DNA of 64,000 nt from Acinetobacter tandoii DSM 14970 = CIP 107469 (GCF_000400735.1 NZ_KE007371.1:208702-272701); one strand, 5' to 3'; shown: positions 45,280 through 55,932, numbered from the stretch's first letter. The notes: generated by a model not told the origin, from the letters alone. Numbers and translations are program-made.

Positions 45280-46737
45280 TTATGCTGAAGGGTCGGTCAC
45301 ATCGATACACATGTACTTCATTTCTAAGTACTCATCGATGCCCCATTCTGAACCTTCACGGCCTAAGCCTGACTGTTTCACACCACCAAACGGAGCAACT
45401 TCATTCGAAATCGCGCCTGTGTTTACACCCACCATGCCATATTCTAACGCTTCGCCCACACGCCATTGACGTGCAGCACTTTGGGTAAAGATATAGCTGG
45501 CTAAGCCAAACTCAGTGTCATTTGCCAGCGCAATCGCTTCTGCTTCAGTTTCAAAGCGGAATAACGGTGCCAATGGGCCAAAGGTTTCTTCTTTCGCAAC
45601 ACGCATGTCTTGCGTTACATCACGCAGAACGGTTGGTTCAAAGAAAGTTTTACCCAAAGCATGTAATTGACCACCGATCAGTACTTTCGCACCTTTCGTT
45701 TTCGCATCATCAATATGTGATTGCACTTTAGCTACGGCTTTCGCATCAATCAATGGACCTTGCGTCGAGCCTTCGACACGACCATCACCCACTTTTAATT
45801 TTGCAACTTCAGCCACTAAGCGCTCACAAAGTGCATCATAAATGCCTGCTTGCACATAGATACGGTTGGCACACACACAAGTCTGACCGCTGTTACGGAA
45901 TTTGCTCATCATGATGCCTTGCACAGCTTGATCAAGATTCGCATCATCAAATACGATCACAGGCGCATTACCACCCAACTCTAAAGAGAGTTTTTTGATG
46001 GTTGGTGCACATTGCTGCATCAAAATACGGCCCACTGGCGTCGAACCTGTGAAGCTCAGTTTGCGTACCACATCGCTGTTACACAATGTTTGACCCACTT
46101 CAGCAGCATCACCCACAATGTTCAACAGAAGATCTTGTGGCAAGCCTGCTTGCAAGGCCAATACTTCTAATGCATAGGCAGATAACGGGGTCTGTTCTGC
46201 TGGTTTCACCAACATTGAACAACCCGCTGCAAGTGCAGGTGCTGCTTTACGCGTAATCATCGCGGCTGGGAAGTTCCACGGCGTAATGGCCGCAGTCACA
46301 CCAATCGCTTGCTTGATCACCACCAAACGCTGATGCGCTTGAGTTGGAGGAAGAACCGCACCATCAATACGACGGGCTTGCTCTGCAAACCAACGAATAA
46401 ACGAGGCTGCATAGGCAATTTCACCACGTGCTTCAAGCAAAGGTTTACCTTGTTCCGCAGTCAACAACTGCGCCAAGTTTTCCTTATGCTCAAGCATCAA
46501 TTCATACCACGCCCACAAGATGTCGGCACGATGTAAAGCGGTTTGCTTTTTCCAAAGTGCTTGTGCTTGTTCAGAACGAGTAATGGCTGCTTCAACGCCC
46601 GCTTGATCATAGGTTTTTACCCATGCCAAACTTTCGCCAGTCGCTGCATCTTGAACTTCAATAAAGCCGCTTGAAGCAGGTGCTTCAAGGGCAATATCAG
46701 GATGTGCTAATAAATATTGCAATCCTTGTTGAATCAT
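45280..46737 (-). CDS. gabD: Succinate-semialdehyde dehydrogenase
   Basis: 485 residues of the aldehyde dehydrogenase family. ITPWNFPAAMITRKAAPALA binds NAD(P), LELGGNAPVIVFDDA carries the general-base Glu, and SGQTCVCANRIYV the catalytic Cys with the second Cys two residues on. It oxidises succinate semialdehyde to succinate. Its start overlaps the gabT stop in an ATGA, so the two are translationally coupled. The order gabT-gabD completes GABA breakdown. Confidence 0.95.
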   Translation of the reverse strand: MIQQGLQYLLAHPDIALEAPASSGFIEVQDAATGESLAWVKTYDQAGVEAAITRSEQAQALWKKQTALHRADILWAWYELMLEHKENLAQLLTAEQGKPLLEARGEIAYAASFIRWFAEQARRIDGAVLPPTQAHQRLVVIKQAIGVTAAITPWNFPAAMITRKAAPALAAGCSMLVKPAEQTPLSAYALEVLALQAGLPQDLLLNIVGDAAEVGQTLCNSDVVRKLSFTGSTPVGRILMQQCAPTIKKLSLELGGNAPVIVFDDANLDQAVQGIMMSKFRNSGQTCVCANRIYVQAGIYDALCERLVAEVAKLKVGDGRVEGSTQGPLIDAKAVAKVQSHIDDAKTKGAKVLIGGQLHALGKTFFEPTVLRDVTQDMRVAKEETFGPLAPLFRFETEAEAIALANDTEFGLASYIFTQSAARQWRVGEALEYGMVGVNTGAISNEVAPFGGVKQSGLGREGSEWGIDEYLEMKYMCIDVTDPSA

Positions 46738-48032
46738 GCTGATTGCTCCGCAGTTTGCGCCCCAACAGTTGCTGGCAATGCTAAAGAATCAAAACCTTGT
46801 TTTAAAATGTCTAAAGCTTGACGGAATTGTTCTGTTGGAATGGTCAGTGGATATAAGAAACGAATTACGTTACCGTTTTTACCACAAGTTAATAACAACA
46901 AACCTTTCTGCATTGCAAAAGTTTGTACAGCTTTTGCGATATCCGCATTTTCGACTTCAACAGCAACCATTGAACCTAATGCACGAACATCATTCACGAT
47001 GGTCGTTTCTGATTGAATTTGTTTCAATACCGCAACTAATTCTGCACCTAAAACATTAGCACGGTCGCAAAGCTTTTCTTCTTCAATCGCATCAATCACT
47101 GCATGTGCTGCTGCAACTGCAATTGGGTTACCTGCATAAGTACCACCTAAACCGCCTGGGTTTGGTGCATCCATCACGTCGATACGACCCACAACACCTG
47201 AAATTGGGAAACCACCGCCAAGACTTTTCGCCATCGTGATCAGGTCAGCTTTAGTTTCGTAATGATCCATTGCGAACAATTTACCAGTACGTGCAAAACC
47301 AGTTTGTACTTCATCTGCAATCAACAAAATGCCGTGTTGGTCGCAAATTGCACGTAAACGTTTTAAGAATTCAGCAGGAACAACGTTAAAACCGCCTTCA
47401 CCTTGTACTGGTTCAAGCACGATTGCAGCTACGTCATGTGCAGATACATCTTCACTGAAAATATTTTCAACGCTTTCAATCGCCGCATCAACAGAAATAC
47501 CTTTAGATGCCACTGGGTAACGCGCATGGAATACGCCACCAGGCATTACACCAAAATCGCGTTTGTATGGTGCAGTTTTACCTGTCATTGCCATCGTCAT
47601 GAATGAACGACCATGGAAACCGTTACCAAAGGTAATAATGCCGTGACGACCTGTGTAAGAACGTGCGATTTTTACCGCATTTTCAACCGCTTCTGCACCT
47701 GTCGTGAAAAATGCAGTTTTTGCTTGACCTGCAATTGGTGCACGTTCATTGATACGCTCAGCCAAAGATACATAGCTTTCGTATGGTGTTACTTGGTAAG
47801 CCGTATGGGTGAACTTGGTTAACTGTTCAGTCACAGCCGCAATCACTTTTGGATGACGGTGACCTGTATTCAATACTGCAATACCACCCGCAAAGTCGAT
47901 GTATTCGTTGCCATCTTTATCCCAAATTGTGGCATTTTCTGCTTTTTCCGCATACCACTGGCACATCACGCCTACGCCACGTGGGGTTGCTTGCTGTTTA
48001 CGCGCATTGAGTGCAGAATGATTAGCATCCAT
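46734..48032 (-). CDS. gabT: 4-aminobutyrate aminotransferase
   Basis: 432 residues of a class III PLP aminotransferase: GFHGRSFMTMAMTGKTAPYK, the Asp of LLIADEVQTGFARTG, and the PLP Lys in LITMAKSLGGGFPISG. It transfers the amino group of GABA to 2-oxoglutarate. AGGAAAAA precedes the ATG. It heads the gabTD operon and is divergent from the MocR-type regulator gene. Confidence 0.95.
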   Translation of the reverse strand: MDANHSALNARKQQATPRGVGVMCQWYAEKAENATIWDKDGNEYIDFAGGIAVLNTGHRHPKVIAAVTEQLTKFTHTAYQVTPYESYVSLAERINERAPIAGQAKTAFFTTGAEAVENAVKIARSYTGRHGIITFGNGFHGRSFMTMAMTGKTAPYKRDFGVMPGGVFHARYPVASKGISVDAAIESVENIFSEDVSAHDVAAIVLEPVQGEGGFNVVPAEFLKRLRAICDQHGILLIADEVQTGFARTGKLFAMDHYETKADLITMAKSLGGGFPISGVVGRIDVMDAPNPGGLGGTYAGNPIAVAAAHAVIDAIEEEKLCDRANVLGAELVAVLKQIQSETTIVNDVRALGSMVAVEVENADIAKAVQTFAMQKGLLLLTCGKNGNVIRFLYPLTIPTEQFRQALDILKQGFDSLALPATVGAQTAEQSA

Positions 48033-48110
48033 TATTTTTTCCTCATTTTTTCATCGTCAATTACAGCTTTGGTCTATGCATCCGTTCGCCTAATTTCAGG
48101 ATGCTTTACA

Positions 48111-49688
48111 ATGACTGCCTATGACTGTAATTTCGCGCTTCTTGGGTCAACTGACCAGAGCCACTTTTTAACTGTAGGAGAGAGCCAATTGCGCAGTTTG
48201 TTAGGTGATCATTTATTACAACGTCTCCAGCAAGATACGGAGGGTAAGCTACATCAACGCCTATTCCGTTGCTTGAGAGGTGCGATTACCGAAGGTGTGA
48301 TTCAGCCCAAAACGCGCTTACCTGCATCTCGTGATTTGGCCAATGAAGTCAAGGTATCGCGCAATACCGTGCTGTCTGCTTATGAGCAACTGCAAGCCGA
48401 AGGCTATTTGGAAGCACGTACGGGTCACGGTACTTGGGTTGCGGAGCACTTACCCGAAGTATTTTTAAATACCATTCATGGCAAGAAAGTTGAAGGAATT
48501 GCCAGAGCCAAAAAAAATGCATCTTTATCACAACGTGGTACACAAGTGATGGGACATGCCGCGGCATCTCCACATCAATGGGGTGCTTTTGTACCGGGTG
48601 CACCTGATGTGACTGAATTTCCACATCATATTTTTAGTCGGATTCAAGCACGTTTAAACCGTGAACCCAATATTGAACAATTAATTTACAGCAATGCTGG
48701 CGGCTGCCTAGAACTACGTAGTGCGCTGGCCGATTATTTGCGTGTCGCCCGTTCAGTTCAATGCGACACCGACCAAATTATTATTACCGAAGGGATTCAT
48801 CAAGCCATAGATCTGGTCTCTCGAGCCCTGTGTGATATTGGCGATCAGGTCTGGATTGAAGATCCTGCCTATTGGGGAATGCGCAACACTTTACGTATTA
48901 ATGGCCTAGACATTCACCCCATGCCTGTAGATGCCGACGGTATTATTCCAGAGCAAAATCCAGAAAAACCACCCAAACTGATTTTTGTGACGCCGTCACA
49001 TCAATATCCATTGGGATCACATCTAAGCCTAGAACGACGCAAACAACTCTTGAGTATTGCCAAGCAAAATAATAGCTGGATCGTGGAAGATGACTATGAC
49101 AGTGAATTCCGCTTCTCGGGTCAACCCTATCCATCACTGCAAGGTTTAGAATCCGATGCTCCCGTCATTTACATGGGAACATTCAGTAAAACCATTTACC
49201 CTGCACTACGTATTGGCTACTTGGTGGTGCCACGTTCGCTCTTTTCACCATTACGGATTTTGGCCGCAGAACTTTATCGTGGTGGACATTTACTCGAACA
49301 GAAAGCCTTAGCGGTGTTTATTCGTGAAGGGCATTATGAAGCACATATTCGACGTATGCGCCTACTGTATGGTAAGCGTCGTGCTTATCTGGTCGATTTG
49401 ATTCATCGCTATTTAGGACCCGAATTTGTCCACGAATATAGCCATGATTCAGGTCTGCATCTGGTTATGAAACTGCCTGAACAGTGCGATGATGTTGCGA
49501 TTGCGTCTAAAGCTTTAGAACGTGGTATTAAAGTTCGTCCCTTGTCTCAATATTATATGCACTCGCACGCACGTGCACAGCGTGGACTGCTGATGGGCTT
49601 TGCATGTGTGAATGAGCGCGATATGGTGATGTCTTTTGGTGTGCTATTACAATGTCTACGTGAAGCTGGTGTACCCACCGTGAATTGA
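48111..49688 (+). CDS. gabR: MocR/GabR-type PLP-dependent transcriptional regulator
   Basis: 525 residues. The GntR-type winged helix-turn-helix is at about residues 50-110 (LPASRDLANEVKVSRNTVLS, then GYLEARTGHGTWVAE). An aminotransferase class I-like domain follows, with the DDYDSEFR block and the PLP Lys in MGTFSKTIYPALRIGY. The frame is open much further upstream over gabT, but the ATG at 48111 avoids that overlap. The gabT-facing position and architecture indicate the GABA-responsive activator GabR. The name is inferred from context as much as sequence. Confidence 0.8.
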   Translation: MTAYDCNFALLGSTDQSHFLTVGESQLRSLLGDHLLQRLQQDTEGKLHQRLFRCLRGAITEGVIQPKTRLPASRDLANEVKVSRNTVLSAYEQLQAEGYLEARTGHGTWVAEHLPEVFLNTIHGKKVEGIARAKKNASLSQRGTQVMGHAAASPHQWGAFVPGAPDVTEFPHHIFSRIQARLNREPNIEQLIYSNAGGCLELRSALADYLRVARSVQCDTDQIIITEGIHQAIDLVSRALCDIGDQVWIEDPAYWGMRNTLRINGLDIHPMPVDADGIIPEQNPEKPPKLIFVTPSHQYPLGSHLSLERRKQLLSIAKQNNSWIVEDDYDSEFRFSGQPYPSLQGLESDAPVIYMGTFSKTIYPALRIGYLVVPRSLFSPLRILAAELYRGGHLLEQKALAVFIREGHYEAHIRRMRLLYGKRRAYLVDLIHRYLGPEFVHEYSHDSGLHLVMKLPEQCDDVAIASKALERGIKVRPLSQYYMHSHARAQRGLLMGFACVNERDMVMSFGVLLQCLREAGVPTVN

Positions 49689-49703
49689 TTATCTGAATAG
49701 CAC

Positions 49704-49742
49704 CAAAAAAAAGAGTCTCCGATTAGAGACTCTTTTTTTTTC
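49704..49742. terminator. Bidirectional terminator between gabR and gabP
   Basis: An AAAGAGTCTC/GAGACTCTTT stem with a CGATTA loop lies between eight A and nine T. It is shared by the convergent genes. Confidence 0.9.
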
Positions 49743-49760
49743 AATTCAGCTTAACGCAGC

Positions 49761-51200
49761 TTAAACCAGTTTTTCTGTATTGTGATGTGCTAAATGAGAA
49801 GCCCTACGCTCTTTTCCCCAACCCAATTTTTCCGAAAGTAATCCAAAGAACACAATCGTACCGAACAAGACCGTCGTATAAATCACTTCTTTAAAATAGG
49901 TGCCTTCAATCAACATGGTCAGAATTGCCCCAATAATGGCAATGATCACACCATAGGTAACATAAGGGAACATCCACATTTTAAAATCAATTTGTACCCC
50001 TTCTGCTTCAAGTTTTTTACGCATACGGAGTTGCGAATAAGCAATTGCCAAGTACACGTATAGCGTCGCTGCACCTGTAGTGAGCATGAATACATCATAA
50101 ACATCCATACTCTTGGTTGCTGTTAGAATCACCGCAATCACAGAGAAGAAACAAGAGACTATCACGCCTACTGCTGGGCTACCATGACGGTTCACCGTAC
50201 CAAAACTCTTCGGGGCATCACCACGTTTGCCTAAAGAGAACAACATACGTGAACAGGTGTACAGTGCTGAGTTAAAACAGCTACAAACCGAAGTCAGTAC
50301 GACAAAGTTGACAATATGACGTGCGCCAGGAATTCCAAGTGCCGTCAAAGTCACACTATAGGTACCCCAAGTCGAATCTTTCAAAAGTTCATTGTTGTGT
50401 GGAATCAAGCACACTGCTACAAACATTGAACCCACATAGAACAAGATAATACGCCAAACCACTGAGTTAGAAGCCTTACGGATTTCCTTCGAAGGATCTG
50501 CTGATTCTGCGGCTGCAACGGTGACAATTTCAGCACCAATATAGGCAAACATTACACCGAGTAAAGCCGTAATGACTGAGGATACTCCATTAGGCATAAA
50601 GCCTTGTGCGGTTAAATTACTGATGCCTGATGCAGCAGGATTGCCCCAAGGCCATAAGTGCATAATCGCTAAACTACCGAGCACAAGAAAAATCACAATC
50701 GCGATAACTTTGATCAAGGCAAACCAGAATTCAAATTCACCGTAGTTTTTCACGTTTTGTAAATTGACCGCGACCAAAGCAACAATGACGACCGTCATAT
50801 AGGCCCAGATCGGGATAAATGGAAACCAATTATTTAAAATTTTACCTGCAACATAAGCTTCCCAACCCATGAGCATCGCGAGCGTACACCAATACAGCCA
50901 ACCAATTGAAAAACCCGCCCAACGACCAATTGCTCGGTCAGCATAAGTAGAAAAAGAACCACTATCAGGGTTTAAAACAGCCATTTCACCAAGCATACGC
51001 ATGATGAACCAAACCAATAAACCGCCTAAAGCATAAGTGAGAAATACCACAGGTCCAGTATTATAAATAATGCTGCCTGAACCGACAAATAAAGAACCAC
51101 CAATGACACCTGCAATTGAGATCATGGTCAAATGGCGAGATTTAAGCCCGTTATGTAAGCCTTGAGAGCCGTTAGCTCCTGACTTTTGATGTCCAGCCAT
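49761..51200 (-). CDS. gabP: Amino acid permease, GabP-like
   Basis: 479 residues with twelve membrane helices and the amino acid permease signature near TM1: SRHLTMISIAGVIGGSLFVGSG, then GEMAVLNPDSGSFSTYADRAIG. It is an APC-type inner-membrane symporter. Placement beside gabT, gabD and gabR indicates GABA uptake. The frame opens at 51239; the ATG at 51200 has AAGGAAAA and is preferred. Confidence 0.85.
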   Translation of the reverse strand: MAGHQKSGANGSQGLHNGLKSRHLTMISIAGVIGGSLFVGSGSIIYNTGPVVFLTYALGGLLVWFIMRMLGEMAVLNPDSGSFSTYADRAIGRWAGFSIGWLYWCTLAMLMGWEAYVAGKILNNWFPFIPIWAYMTVVIVALVAVNLQNVKNYGEFEFWFALIKVIAIVIFLVLGSLAIMHLWPWGNPAASGISNLTAQGFMPNGVSSVITALLGVMFAYIGAEIVTVAAAESADPSKEIRKASNSVVWRIILFYVGSMFVAVCLIPHNNELLKDSTWGTYSVTLTALGIPGARHIVNFVVLTSVCSCFNSALYTCSRMLFSLGKRGDAPKSFGTVNRHGSPAVGVIVSCFFSVIAVILTATKSMDVYDVFMLTTGAATLYVYLAIAYSQLRMRKKLEAEGVQIDFKMWMFPYVTYGVIIAIIGAILTMLIEGTYFKEVIYTTVLFGTIVFFGLLSEKLGWGKERRASHLAHHNTEKLV

Positions 51201-51642
51201 ACAATTTTCCTTAACATGATAGAAATATAGCTGTCCCAAAGTCAGTTTACTCTAGGTCATCAATATTCCTAATTTTCTGGTGAATCTGCCCAATCGCCTA
51301 AGGAGAAAGATTGAGTGGGCAAATCCGACGTTTCCGTATGCATACTTCTATATAGGCTTAATTTGTCGTTTTGGCACTCAAGAAACGAGAGCCATTTTTC
51401 TTATGAAAGAAAGAGCCAATTGTTGCTTTAATGCACCAATTTTGTGCATTTATGTTATTATTCAATATTTTAACCCACTGAATAAAGTACATATTTAATA
51501 TAAAAATAGATATATATCAGCTTGTTATAATTAAGAAACAGTTAAAATAAAGGCTTACTCGAATAAATAATATGTTCAAAAGAATGGAGGAGCCATTCTC
51601 TATAACTTTGGTCTGACTTGACACTATGTAGTCAAACTAAAT
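51201..51642. other. Gene-free AT-rich region upstream of gabP
   Basis: No gene, RNA or repeat is visible over about 440 bases. The end near 51201-51280 must hold the gabP promoter on the minus strand. The remainder up to the ssb terminator is AT-rich and shows nothing else that I can support. Confidence 0.6.
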
Positions 51643-51680
51643 AAAAAAAACCTTCCTAGCAAAGCCAAGAAGGTTTTATC
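51643..51680 (-). terminator. Terminator after ssb
   Basis: An AAAACCTTC/GAAGGTTTT stem with a twelve-base loop has eight T on the minus strand. Confidence 0.8.
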
Positions 51681-51726
51681 TGTTTTGGAGGCAATTGGAT
51701 TAAAATATTTGCCTTAGATCTATGAT

Positions 51727-52323
51727 CTAAAACGGTAAATCATCATCCAAATCTGCAGGTGCTGGTGCAGAAGGTGTTGCTTTAGGTGCAAAACCACCTG
51801 GATTATTGTTGCCATAACCACCTTGGTTACCACCGCCCTGATTATTGTTAAAACCGCCTGCGTTGCCATAACCTTGGTTATTATTATTGTTATAACCTGT
51901 GTTATTGCCATAACCACTGTTCTGGTTATTGTTAAAACGCGGTTGATTAAACCCAGCGTTATCACTCGGCACACCTTCACCTTGCTGACGGTTCGAATCA
52001 AGCATTTGCATTTGTTCACCACGAATCTCTGTGGTGTAACGTTCTTGACCATTTTGGTCTGTCCATTGACGCGTACGTAATGAACCTTCAATATAAACCT
52101 TTGAACCTTTACGTAAATATTGCTGAGCAATTTCACCTAAACGATTGTGCAAGACAATTCGGTGCCATTCAGTTTGTTCTTTACGTTCACCTGTGCTTTT
52201 GTCAGTCCAAGAATCGCTGGTTGCGATTGAAAACTGAGTAAGCGAGCCCCCATTTGGAAAAGTTTTCGTCTCTGGATCTCGGCCTAATGTGCCCACTAAA
52301 ATAACTTTATTTACACCGCGCAT
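51727..52323 (-). CDS. ssb: Single-stranded DNA-binding protein
   Basis: 198 residues. Residues 1-110 form the OB-fold ([45 protein letters not shown]). A long Gly/Asn/Gln-rich linker (about 120-180) follows, ending in the acidic interaction tip DLDDDLPF that recruits repair and replication proteins. It coats ssDNA in replication and repair. It follows an MFS gene by about 50 bases on the same strand. Confidence 0.95.
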   Translation of the reverse strand: MRGVNKVILVGTLGRDPETKTFPNGGSLTQFSIATSDSWTDKSTGERKEQTEWHRIVLHNRLGEIAQQYLRKGSKVYIEGSLRTRQWTDQNGQERYTTEIRGEQMQMLDSNRQQGEGVPSDNAGFNQPRFNNNQNSGYGNNTGYNNNNNQGYGNAGGFNNNQGGGNQGGYGNNNPGGFAPKATPSAPAPADLDDDLPF

Positions 52324-52374
52324 CTGATGTTTACTTCCTATCTATTTCTATTATTTACTTTATAAGAGTTATGC

Positions 52375-53736
52375 TTAAATGGCTACCTCTTTCCCCAACA
52401 AGTGCGTTAAATGTTGTCGCGCAGCTTCATCAATCCGCTGCTTATCTACTTTCACATACGCCACTTGTTGGTCCGACATCACCACAACTTCTTCAATACC
52501 ACGAATCGCTAAAAGTTGAGAAGTCCACTCATCTGTTTGTTTATTCTCGGGTAAGCGCAATACCAACGATGAAAGATAACGTGGTTGAGCCAATCCAAAA
52601 CTGATGAGTAGCCAAATTATAGCAATTGCGGTGAGGATACTCCAACCGAATGCGGTGTTATTCAGCATCAATAATTGACCACCCAATGTACCGCCAAAAA
52701 ATGCCCCTAAAAACTGACTGCTGGCATTTACGCCCATCGCAGTGGCTTTGGACTGAATCGGTGCAGCTTTAGACAGCCACGATGGCAATAAAGCTTCCAT
52801 GACATTAAAGGCAATGAAGAATAAACCCAGTCCGATCAATAAGATATATTTAGATTCATAGCCAAAAATGAGGGTAATTAAACCTAAAATGATGCCTGCA
52901 ATTGCAGTCAGGAAAATACTGCGCATTTTTCGATATTTTTCCGCCACAATAATACTGGGGAAAGCAAAAAACAGGCTAATCACCAGCAAAGGCAGATAAA
53001 TTAAACCATGCTTGGCTAATGGAATTTTTGCAAATTCAATTAATTGGGATGGCACATAAATAAACATTGCCGTGAGCAATAAATGCAGGGTAAATACAGA
53101 CACATGCAGACGATTCAGATCTGACATTTTCAGCACTTGCTTTAACTGTGCCAAATAGCCTTGCTGAAAGTTTTTGTGATGTCGGGTTACTTTCGGTACC
53201 AGCAACAACATGGCAATGGCCGCCAAGCCCATAATGGTTGTAACCCAGAACAAGCCCGAAATACCCACCAAACTGGTCAGCCAAGGACCCAAACTAAATG
53301 CCACCACAAAAGACAAACCAATACTCATACCCATAGCCGCCATGGCTTTGGTACGCTGCTCTTCACGGGTGACATCAGCCAGCAAAGCCATCACCACTGC
53401 AGAAACCGCACCCGCACCCGCAATGGCACGACCAATAATCACGCCATAAATGGTGTCAGACATCGCTGCGACTGCACCACCAATCGCGAACAACAATAAA
53501 CCCAATACTACCAAAGGCTTTCGGCTAAAACGGTCGGCAATTAAGCTAAACGGAATTTGTAAAATGGCTTGACTGAGCCCATATACGCCCACAGCCAAAC
53601 CAATCAGCGCAGGTGTCGCATATTGATACGACTGACCAGCCACGGAAAAGACTGGAATAATCATGAACAGGCCCAACATGCGCAATGCAAAAATACTGCT
53701 TAAAGCAAAGGTCGAACGGCGTTCTAAGGAATTCAT
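52375..53736 (-). CDS. MFS transporter with C-terminal YAM-like domain (YajR-type)
   Basis: About 453 residues: twelve membrane helices (first: STFALSSIFALRMLGLFMIIP) with the MFS motif LIADRFSRKPLVVLG, then a soluble C-terminal tail of about 75 residues (LLAIRGIEEVVVMSDQQVAY...) that resembles the ferredoxin-like YAM domain of YajR. Its substrate is unknown. The frame opens at 53793, but the ATG at 53736 gives the family N-terminus. It lies directly upstream of ssb on the same strand. Confidence 0.8.
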   Translation of the reverse strand: MNSLERRSTFALSSIFALRMLGLFMIIPVFSVAGQSYQYATPALIGLAVGVYGLSQAILQIPFSLIADRFSRKPLVVLGLLLFAIGGAVAAMSDTIYGVIIGRAIAGAGAVSAVVMALLADVTREEQRTKAMAAMGMSIGLSFVVAFSLGPWLTSLVGISGLFWVTTIMGLAAIAMLLLVPKVTRHHKNFQQGYLAQLKQVLKMSDLNRLHVSVFTLHLLLTAMFIYVPSQLIEFAKIPLAKHGLIYLPLLVISLFFAFPSIIVAEKYRKMRSIFLTAIAGIILGLITLIFGYESKYILLIGLGLFFIAFNVMEALLPSWLSKAAPIQSKATAMGVNASSQFLGAFFGGTLGGQLLMLNNTAFGWSILTAIAIIWLLISFGLAQPRYLSSLVLRLPENKQTDEWTSQLLAIRGIEEVVVMSDQQVAYVKVDKQRIDEAARQHLTHLLGKEVAI

Positions 53737-53889
53737 CATATCAATAGACTTAAATGCGTTGAATTTGGAAGTTATGCTACAACATTCAGACATGAATGCG
53801 TGGTGATTCTGGAATTATCTCAAGAAAAAAGGGCGCAATTCAATGCACCCTGAATTCTACTGTGTGGACATTTCGTTCCCATGAACGAT

Positions 53890-54975
53890 TTAGCCTTGCT
53901 GTCCTTGGCGCTTGCTATATTGAATGGACGCAATAACGGCCCAAACAATAAAGGCGACACCAATTAAACCTGTGACCACTTCTGGAACATGTACACCTGT
54001 CCCACTGGCCAACATAATGAATGCCAAAGCACCAATCGCATAATGCGCACCATGTTCAAGGAAAATGTAGGCATCGAGGGTGCCTTTTTCAACCAGATAA
54101 ATCGTCATTGAACGCACGAACATTGCACCAATTGCCAGACCCAGCATAATGATGACCACATCCGAAGTAATCGCAAATGCGCCAATTACACCATCAAAAC
54201 TGAATGAGGCATCGAGGACTTCAAGATAAATAAAGCCCCCCAAACCTGCTTTGATCACGCCTGTAGATGCACCACTAGCATCATGTGCCACGGCATTGCC
54301 CTCTTCATCAATTTCAGGCTCACCACCTAACAAATGACTCAGTACTTGCACACCGATATACACCACGATGCCCCAAATACCCGCCATCGTCACCAACAAA
54401 CGTTCAGCATCTGAAACATTGGCTGCCATAATCAACAATGCGATCAATGAAATAAAGACAGACATTGCAGGAACATTGGCCAAGTTGGCTAAACGATGCT
54501 CTAACCATTTAAACCAGTGCGTGTCTTTACCTTCATCAAAGAAGAAATTCAAAAACACCAATAACAAGAATGCACCACCAAAAGCAGCAATTTCAGCATG
54601 ATGGGCCATCAGTTTTTCTGAATATTGTTGTGGCTCATTCAATGCCATGTTCACCACTTCGAGCATGCCCATATCGGCAGTCACAGCCACAATCACAATT
54701 GGGAACACCAGACGCATGCCAAATACGGCAATAATGATACCCACGGTTAAGAAGATCATTTTCCAAAAATGATCCCATCCGCGGAGGACCGAAGCATTCA
54801 CGACCGCATTATCAAACGACAATGAAACTTCCATCACCGCCAAAATTGCGGTAATGGTCAGCGCAGTAAACATGGTCTTCAAGCCTGCTTCAGGACCATG
54901 CGTAAAGCCCCAATAAGCAGAAATGGCAAGACACACAATCGTAAATAAGATAGAGAAACCAAAATGTTTCATCAT
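53890..54975 (-). CDS. DUF475/TerC-like membrane protein
   Basis: 361 residues and about nine membrane helices. It carries the TerC-superfamily signature with acidic residues in the membrane, MEVSLSFDNAVVNASVL, repeated as LEVLDASFSFDGVIGAFAIT in the second half. Its relatives have been linked to metal ion export and tellurium resistance, but the DUF475 branch is uncharacterised. It is its own unit between ssb/MFS and tenA. Confidence 0.8.
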   Translation of the reverse strand: MMKHFGFSILFTIVCLAISAYWGFTHGPEAGLKTMFTALTITAILAVMEVSLSFDNAVVNASVLRGWDHFWKMIFLTVGIIIAVFGMRLVFPIVIVAVTADMGMLEVVNMALNEPQQYSEKLMAHHAEIAAFGGAFLLLVFLNFFFDEGKDTHWFKWLEHRLANLANVPAMSVFISLIALLIMAANVSDAERLLVTMAGIWGIVVYIGVQVLSHLLGGEPEIDEEGNAVAHDASGASTGVIKAGLGGFIYLEVLDASFSFDGVIGAFAITSDVVIIMLGLAIGAMFVRSMTIYLVEKGTLDAYIFLEHGAHYAIGALAFIMLASGTGVHVPEVVTGLIGVAFIVWAVIASIQYSKRQGQQG

Positions 54976-55186
54976 AACGAAGTGACCTTTGGATAATAAG
55001 AGCGCTATAGCATGACTACAGCATAAAAATTCATGCGCGATATTATGACGCTTTTACACGCTAAACCAAAATTGTTCTGCGATTTTTTCTGCGAAGAACT
55101 TTGCCCTGTAAAAAATGGGTCGTCTATTGAGCATGCTTGCGTTAGTCTAGTCGCCATAATTTGTAAAGCTAGACCAGGAAACCCGC

Positions 55187-55861
55187 ATGCTTTTTTCTGA
55201 ACAATTGTGGCAGCGTAATCTCGACCTCTACCAAAAAACTTTAGCGCTTCCTTTCAACCAAGAACTCGCACAAGGTTCGCTCAGCCGTGAAGCCTTTAGT
55301 CATTATGTCATTCAGGATGCGCATTATTTATTGGCATATGGCCGTGCTTTAGCGGTATGTGCAGCAAAAGCATATGAAGCCGATGATGTCATGCAATTTT
55401 CGGACGCCGCCAAAATTGCGATTGTGGTTGAGCGCAGTTTGCATGACAGCTTTATGCAAGAATTCGATGTCTCGAAACAACAGTTTGAAACTACACCACT
55501 GACCTTGGCTTGTCATCATTACACATCATTTTTAAGTGCAACTGCGTGGTCAGAAAGTTATCCTGTCGTGCTGGCTGCATTGTTACCTTGCTTTTGGATT
55601 TATGCCGAAGTTGGTCAAGACATTGTGCAGCATTCTGTAGCTAATAATCCGTACCAAGCTTGGATTGATACCTATGCGGGCGAAGAATTCCATACCGCTG
55701 TGCGCAATGTGATTGCCACTGTAAATAAAGTCGCCGCACGTTGCGATGCCGACACCTTAGAAAAAATGCACGCGGCGTATCGCATGGGCGCCAAACTCGA
55801 ATGGTTATTCTGGGACAGTGCTTATGATCAAAGACAATGGTTGGGTTTAGACCATCTATAA
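55187..55861 (+). CDS. tenA: Thiaminase II / TenA family protein
   Basis: 224 residues, all-helical. HYVIQDAHYLLAYGRALAVC contains the active-site Asp. The catalytic Cys region reads LLPCFWIYAEVGQ, and YAGEEFHTAV carries the conserved Glu. TenA hydrolyses aminopyrimidine breakdown products of thiamin for salvage. The start is the ATG at 55187 with AGGAAA upstream. No thiamin riboswitch was seen in the 200 bases before it. Confidence 0.85.
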   Translation: MLFSEQLWQRNLDLYQKTLALPFNQELAQGSLSREAFSHYVIQDAHYLLAYGRALAVCAAKAYEADDVMQFSDAAKIAIVVERSLHDSFMQEFDVSKQQFETTPLTLACHHYTSFLSATAWSESYPVVLAALLPCFWIYAEVGQDIVQHSVANNPYQAWIDTYAGEEFHTAVRNVIATVNKVAARCDADTLEKMHAAYRMGAKLEWLFWDSAYDQRQWLGLDHL

Positions 55862-55879
55862 TTGAAGTATCTATTAAAC

Positions 55880-55915
55880 TGATCATGAGGGCTGTTGGCT
55901 CATGATCATCTTTTT
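55880..55915 (+). terminator. Terminator after tenA
   Basis: A TGATCATGAG/CTCATGATCA stem with a nine-base loop is followed by TCTTTTT. Confidence 0.8.
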
Positions 55916-55932
55916 AAGTGATGGGGAAAAAT

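Noticed and set aside
47853..48110. An 86-residue N-terminal extension of the MocR/GabR-type regulator
   Set aside because: It would overlap gabT in full on the opposite strand, and its residues look like antisense of gabT. The ATG at 48111 gives a normal length.
51280..51498. A 72-residue open frame upstream of gabP
   Set aside because: It begins at a non-ATG codon, has no ribosome site, and its composition looks like translated AT-rich intergenic DNA.
55062..55186. A thiamin (TPP) riboswitch before tenA
   Set aside because: The conserved CUGAGA and ACCUGA words of the TPP element are not present in the region upstream of tenA.
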